This document shows positions 7,101 to 9,070 of a stretch of DNA of 9,070 nucleotides, one piece after another. Numbering within the stretch: position 1 is the first letter of the stretch; every line of letters begins with the position of its first letter. The notes under the pieces are model-generated. The model was not told where the DNA came from and did no database searches. It saw only the letters and a list, made by a program, of their open reading frames with translations. This DNA comes from Myxococcales bacterium (GTDB lineage Bacteria; Myxococcota; Myxococcia; Myxococcales; Myxococcaceae): the NCBI GenBank assembly GCA_003153055.1, contig PMBV01000248.1:1-9070 (forward strand), given 5' to 3'. Position numbers and translations under genes: made by a program.

Positions 7101-7260
7101 GCGGCTGGTGCGCCAGCTGGCGAGCTTCAGCCAGCGGCACCAGGTCATCGCGCTCACGTGCCACCGCCACGTGCGGCAGCTGTTCCAGGCGGCCGAGGCC
7201 CACGTCGTCTCATTGCAGCAAGGCGTGCAGCTGTCGCTGTTGGGCGACCAAAGAGGGTGA
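4117..7260 (+). CDS. yhaN: YhaN-type Rad50/SMC-like ATPase with membrane hairpin
   Basis: This 1047-residue protein is an ABC-type ATPase of the Rad50/SMC class. The N-terminal part has Walker A GPNEVGKST (34-42) and the YhaN-type segment FNQVFAITVDELQDF (126-140). The C-terminal part has the signature LSRGTRELLLLAFRLS (from 951), Walker B LPLVLDD (Asp983, Asp984), a D-loop DLDADR and an H-loop His1016. Between them lie two long Glu/Arg/Leu/Ala coiled-coil arms. At the midpoint, residues 482-500 and 505-525 form two hydrophobic helices, where true Rad50/SbcC has a CxxC zinc hook; no CxxC is present. This places it with YhaN rather than SbcC and predicts anchoring of the coiled-coil apex in the inner membrane. 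It should bind the upstream nuclease through the base of the coiled coils and gate it by ATP, as in Mre11-Rad50. The start is GTG, overlapping the nuclease stop. It is somewhat longer than Bacillus YhaN (about 960). Confidence 0.93.
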   Translation: MSGRTTIDALRIHGFGRFSDVEIELDRGLNLLVGPNEVGKSTLLAFIRAVLFGFERRQSPRRYEPRSGNAFGGELTLKTPSGTLVVQRSASRRRVEGELLLRDGEGAPVPAEALSAALGGANRELFNQVFAITVDELQDFQALASESSVSEALFAAGMQGAHRLPEALSTLSAQASAVWGERAQKRPLNLALLALSETRGRLDACTQRPEAYFEAVTQRSELERELEQTRGELDGLRRRAQHLERLQRARGPLLSLASLGADVIQDDGSPEALPRFESLEARRFELARQRSTLSSQALELEAAHRALEASSSQRGSLAETRAALAAWQAVVSLSRGLGAREVELFERKRSLEARLGRLLGRFEGAEWLASVDVGASRIAELQALRDREVRVSGERARAEEAVAGADLERERLTRSREAAEAELVPGAPSAESVAAAIDALEQFNALGLKLEQLEARRLAVRERLALSAELAPAQAAGPGTWAPLVSLVGLALMVAGLVVFSDPTVGVVAVAGGVIAGLAVVAWVLKARRSEAQAAAERAEAIAGHRRGWGEEAEVLGQEMSGLTVARCALARTAGLSSEAAASTRAQELARARHLVEHQERLRLELAQLARDLSVVAEKKGAAGRRLASATAELDALREEVDRRAVVAGLPLGLFAQQTVDLMGELARLQDEWSHLHRDVSGYEGDRRLVQAAHRELGQQAGRLGLDTEASSAVLAEALTELLAHDEEERGALSQARVRLEEVRAALSRLDGEAYEVEGRMRALLDAVGAPDGEALRVRAPVVLEARSRAQRRRELTVEVEAAAGMAPEEARRALDGEGDLGQTLQGVRHSVAGLEERMTGAAGKLGQLEERTKAMESESQAAALRLEEAAQLARVGHLAREHAELALATALLQRARQRFEQAHQPRIVKRAQGFFGELTGQRYVGLTVDVPNQSLQVHDAQGAPWSVEHLSRGTRELLLLAFRLSVVEDFGESRVRLPLVLDDVLVDLDADRAERLVRQLASFSQRHQVIALTCHRHVRQLFQAAEAHVVSLQQGVQLSLLGDQRG
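5560..5691 (+). other. Region coding the two-helix membrane hairpin of the ATPase
   Basis: These bases code residues 482-525. Two runs of Ala/Val/Leu/Gly/Ile of about 19-21 residues are split by the short turn SDPT and flanked by charged coiled-coil sequence (KARRSEAQAA follows). The segment is hydrophobic enough to span a membrane twice and sits at the turn of the coiled coil. Confidence 0.75.
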
Positions 7261-7304
7261 AGGCAATAGAAGAAACATCCAGCACGGTACGCAACCATAC
7301 AAAC

Positions 7305-7310
7305 GGAGGT
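7305..7310 (+). promoter_or_regulatory. Ribosome binding site GGAGGT for the dehydrogenase gene
   Basis: GGAGGT is five bases before the ATG at 7316, which favours this start. The ATG at 7331 also has a purine-rich GGAAGG just upstream, but that lies almost against the codon. The 55-bp gap before this gene is clearly AT-richer than the ATPase gene, and I see no clear promoter or terminator in it. Confidence 0.7.
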
Positions 7311-7315
7311 CAGAC

Positions 7316-8317
7316 ATGGAAGAAGGAAGGATGAAGGCGGTCTTCTGCACCAAGTACGGACCCGCCGAAGTGCTCCAGCTGGGTGAGACCGACATTCCCA
7401 CTCCCCAAGACGACCAAATGTTCGTCGAGATCAAGGCCTCGGCCGTCACCCGGAGCGACATCTTCATCAGAAGTTCCGATATTCCTGTTCGGTTCATGAT
7501 CCCGATGAGAATGCTGATCGGGATACTCAGGCCCCGGAAGTCGATCATCGGCCTTGTCTTCTCGGGCATCGTCAAAACGGCCGGAAAATTGACAACAAGA
7601 TTCTCGCCCGGCGACGAAGTCTACGGCATGACCGGATTCAGTCTCGGCGCCTATGCCGAATACACCTGCATCAAAGAGAAAGACTCCACCGCTGTGTGCG
7701 TCTCCCGCAAACCTGCGAACATCTCTTTTGAAGAAGCGACCGCGGCGGTGTACGGCGGCGCGTTGGCGCTTCAGTACATGGAAAAGGGAAACATCGAGAA
7801 GGACCAGCACATTCTCATCTCCGGCACATCGGGGACGCTCGCCGTTCAATACGGAAAGCATCTCGGTGCCGATGTAACGGCCGTCTGCAGCGGCAGACAC
7901 GCTGACTTCGTCAAGTCGCTGGGGGCCGACCGGGTGATCGACTATACGACCACCGATTCGCTGGATGAGAATGTCAGATATGACTTCGTCCTCGATTCGG
8001 TCGGCAAGGCAAAGACCTCTCCGCTTAAAGAGGCGTGCAAGAAGGCGCTGACCGCGAACGGGAAGTTCGCGTCGATCGACGACGGCGCTCTGCAACTTTC
8101 GTCCAAACGGCTAGATCTTCTGACCGGGCTGATTGAAGAGAAGAGAATGGCGCCAGTACTCGACAAGGTCTTTCCCCTTGAAGAGATCGTCGCCGCTCAC
8201 AAGTATGTGGAGGAAGGTCACAAGAGGGGCGGCGTGGCGATGCGAATAGACCACGAGCCTGCACTAGGCACCGATGCCGATAGCCGAAGCAACCCGGGAA
8301 TTCCGGGCAACCGATAA
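7316..8317 (+). CDS. Zinc-independent medium-chain NAD(P)-dependent dehydrogenase/quinone oxidoreductase family protein
   Basis: The 333-residue product belongs to the MDR superfamily. It has an N-terminal GroES-like domain (MKAVFCTKYGPAEVL, IKASAVTRSDI, GDEVYGMTGFSLGAYAEY), then a Rossmann domain (HILISGTSGTLAVQYGKHL, VKSLGADRVIDYTT, DFVLDSVGK) and the usual C-terminal VIDK/YVEKGHK-like end (VLDKVFPLEEIVAAHKYVEE). The zinc-ligand GHE motif is replaced by IIGLVFSG, so it belongs with zinc-lacking reductases that reduce enones or quinones with NAD(P)H; the substrate is unknown. Two oddities stand out. The glycine loop reads GTSG-TLAVQ where relatives have GASGGVGTxAVQ, about three residues shorter. 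About 20 residues (from DHEPALG) extend past the usual end. Sampled 60-base rows are about 52-55% G+C, against about 75% in the ATPase gene, suggesting horizontal acquisition. It is probably not functionally linked to the upstream operon, despite the shared strand. Confidence 0.9.
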   Translation: MEEGRMKAVFCTKYGPAEVLQLGETDIPTPQDDQMFVEIKASAVTRSDIFIRSSDIPVRFMIPMRMLIGILRPRKSIIGLVFSGIVKTAGKLTTRFSPGDEVYGMTGFSLGAYAEYTCIKEKDSTAVCVSRKPANISFEEATAAVYGGALALQYMEKGNIEKDQHILISGTSGTLAVQYGKHLGADVTAVCSGRHADFVKSLGADRVIDYTTTDSLDENVRYDFVLDSVGKAKTSPLKEACKKALTANGKFASIDDGALQLSSKRLDLLTGLIEEKRMAPVLDKVFPLEEIVAAHKYVEEGHKRGGVAMRIDHEPALGTDADSRSNPGIPGNR

Positions 8318-8476
8318 CCGACGGCCACGGCCTGGCGCGAGCGCCGACAAAATCTCGCCAACCGGTTGAAGGAGGTCCTGCGACTCGGTGCTCGACTCAC
8401 CCCTGGGGCGTCTCGCCGCGGGTGGCTGAGGGTTGCTGCAGCCGGCAGAGCGCGCGGGCAATGGGCGTCATTTGAG
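8318..8476. other. Convergent intergenic region
   Basis: This 159-bp gap lies between the ends of the dehydrogenase (plus) and lipoprotein (minus) genes. It holds a GC-rich snapback, GGCGC at 8334-8338 with GCGCC at 8341-8345, and a perfect 10-bp palindrome CAACCGGTTG at 8359-8368. The snapback could be a bidirectional terminator stem, but it lacks a proper T-run on either strand. A strong GGAGGT at 8371-8376 is not followed by a convincing gene: the plus-strand frame that opens there has coding content only as the antisense of the lipoprotein gene. Confidence 0.3.
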
Positions 8477-8908
8477 TCACCGCGAAGTGATCACGAAGGA
8501 GTAGGACGCGGGAAGGTACTCGGTGCTCGTGTAGATTCCGACGCGGTTCACGCCACCCTTCGCCGGAACCCAGGTCAGCGGGCTGTCGATAGGGCTCAGG
8601 GAGGATGTCGACGATGTCCCGGAGGTGTCTGTCAGCCGGCCGTGCTCGAGGTCCTCGAATTGAAGACCGGCGCTCGCCTGTGAGAAGGAGACCGAATAGG
8701 TCTTCCCCGCCGTCACGGTGATCTCGTACCGGTCGGAGTATCCCTCGTTGCAGTAGTTGCTCGAGTCACAGCTCTTCCAGTACGAGTCGGCGGAAGTGAT
8801 CTGTCCGGTCACCTGGTCGCCGAGGCTGATCGGAGTCCGACCGTCACCGCAGCCAACCAAGAGCGTCGTGCCCAGGACCAGCAATGCCATACAGTGAGTT
8901 CGAATCAT
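8477..8908 (-). CDS. Small secreted lipoprotein with possible PPC-like beta-sandwich domain
   Basis: The 143-residue product has a clear lipoprotein signal peptide, MIRTHCMALLVLGTTLLVGC, with Cys20 as the lipidated residue. The mature part starts with a charged, Thr-rich stretch and then GDQVTGQITSAD, a Cys47/Cys53 pair (KSCDSSNYC) that may be disulfide bonded, and YSDRYEITVTAGKTYSVSFS. This last pattern resembles pre-peptidase C-terminal (PPC) domains, which are small extracellular beta-sandwiches; the match is by eye and weak. No catalytic motif is visible and no function can be assigned. The start at 8908 has GGAG six bases upstream and gives a textbook signal peptide; in-frame ATGs at 8914 and 8920 overlap that site. 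Sampled G+C is about 60%, lower than the nuclease operon. No neighbour suggests its partner. Confidence 0.78.
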   Translation of the reverse strand: MIRTHCMALLVLGTTLLVGCGDGRTPISLGDQVTGQITSADSYWKSCDSSNYCNEGYSDRYEITVTAGKTYSVSFSQASAGLQFEDLEHGRLTDTSGTSSTSSLSPIDSPLTWVPAKGGVNRVGIYTSTEYLPASYSFVITSR

Positions 8909-8914
8909 GGACAT

Positions 8915-8918
8915 CTCC
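8915..8918 (-). promoter_or_regulatory. Ribosome binding site GGAG for the small lipoprotein gene
   Basis: On the minus strand GGAG lies six bases before the ATG at 8908. The two upstream in-frame ATGs (8920 and 8914) flank or overlap this site and lack one of their own. Confidence 0.6.
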
Positions 8919-8938
8919 ATGCCAGGAAGGCCGGGTGG

Positions 8939-8956
8939 GTGAGCCGAGAGGCTCAC
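8939..8956. terminator. Perfect 7-bp hairpin upstream of the lipoprotein gene; terminator or leader element
   Basis: GTGAGCC (8939-8945) and GGCTCAC (8950-8956) form a perfect GC-rich stem around GAGA (TCTC on the minus strand). It lies 48 bases past the stop of the minus-strand gene ending at 9005 and 30 bases before the lipoprotein ATG. No T-run follows in the minus direction, so a classic intrinsic terminator is not proven. It could instead be a structure in the 5' leader of the lipoprotein mRNA. Confidence 0.45.
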
Positions 8957-9004
8957 GGTAGAGGGACGCGACGCGCTCGTGCGGGGTGCGTCAGTGCTCC
9001 CGGC

Positions 9005-9070
9005 TCACGGATGCACCACGACGTCGATGCCCTTGGCGACGCGGCCGCCGGCGTAGGTTGCGAGGAGGTC
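9005..9070 (-). CDS. 3' end of an unidentified gene entering from the right edge
   Basis: Reading leftward from the window edge, 21 codons end in TGA: DLLATYAGGRVAKGIDVVVHP. The codons are G/C-rich at the third position, as in the other native genes, and the peptide looks like an ordinary enzyme C-terminus with a final beta-strand (GIDVVVHP). Too little is visible to name a family. The strand and spacing fit a gene located upstream of the small lipoprotein gene. Confidence 0.45.
   Translation of the reverse strand, partial: DLLATYAGGRVAKGIDVVVHP

Noticed and set aside
6935..7315. Open frame continuing upstream of the dehydrogenase start into the ATPase gene
   Set aside because: The upstream part is an Arg/Ser-rich out-of-frame reading of the ATPase. 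Family N-terminus and the GGAGGT site support the ATG at 7316.
8291..8309. CCCGGGAATTCCGGG resembling joined SmaI and EcoRI sites, considered as a cloning scar or terminator
   Set aside because: The dyad is imperfect, it lies inside the coding frame of the dehydrogenase tail, and adjacent sequence does not resemble vector.
8366..8683. Plus-strand open frame preceded by a strong GGAGGT in the convergent gap
   Set aside because: The start does not fit the spacing, the peptide has no family resemblance, and most of it is antisense to the lipoprotein gene.
1..9070. CRISPR arrays, tRNA or rRNA genes, insertion sequences and attachment sites
   Set aside because: No regularly spaced repeats, no cloverleaf-like sequence, no transposase or integrase motifs and no terminal inverted repeats were seen on either strand.

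Overview
The window is high-GC DNA that reads like a myxobacterium or a related member of the Myxococcota. The support is indirect: strong G/C bias at third codon positions, GTG starts, and secreted lipoproteins whose anchor is followed by poly-Gly or Asp-Ala-Gly linkers, a style common in that phylum. No rRNA, tRNA, CRISPR array, insertion sequence or integrase is visible.

Left part (1-2697, minus strand): two secreted, probably lipid-anchored glycosidases are transcribed in the same direction, 118 bp apart. The upstream one (1441-2697) is a GH54-type alpha-L-arabinofuranosidase catalytic domain without the usual CBM42 domain. The downstream one (1-1322, cut by the window edge) is a GH29-type alpha-L-fucosidase with a long poly-Gly linker. 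Together they would trim arabinose and fucose side chains from plant-type or other complex glycans.

Middle (2698-7260): a 181-bp divergent intergenic region separates the glycosidases from a tight two-gene plus-strand operon. It encodes a Mre11/SbcD-like nuclease of the YhaO type (2879-4120) and a Rad50/SMC-like ATPase of the YhaN type (4117-7260), with a 4-bp GTGA overlap. The ATPase has a predicted two-helix membrane hairpin in the middle of its coiled coil and no zinc hook, so the pair looks like a membrane-tethered version of the Mre11-Rad50 machine.

Right part (7261-9070): a lower-GC, zinc-independent medium-chain dehydrogenase/reductase gene (7316-8317, plus) looks acquired, and its nucleotide-binding glycine loop appears shortened. 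It converges on a small minus-strand lipoprotein gene (8477-8908) with a possible PPC-like beta-sandwich. A perfect 7-bp hairpin lies upstream of that gene, and the last 66 bases hold the 3' end of another minus-strand gene.

The best candidates for something unusual are the membrane-hairpin YhaO/YhaN nuclease-ATPase pair, the bacterial GH54 domain on a repeat-built linker, and the atypical active-site motif of the fucosidase. I see no complete new multi-gene system that I could defend from sequence alone.
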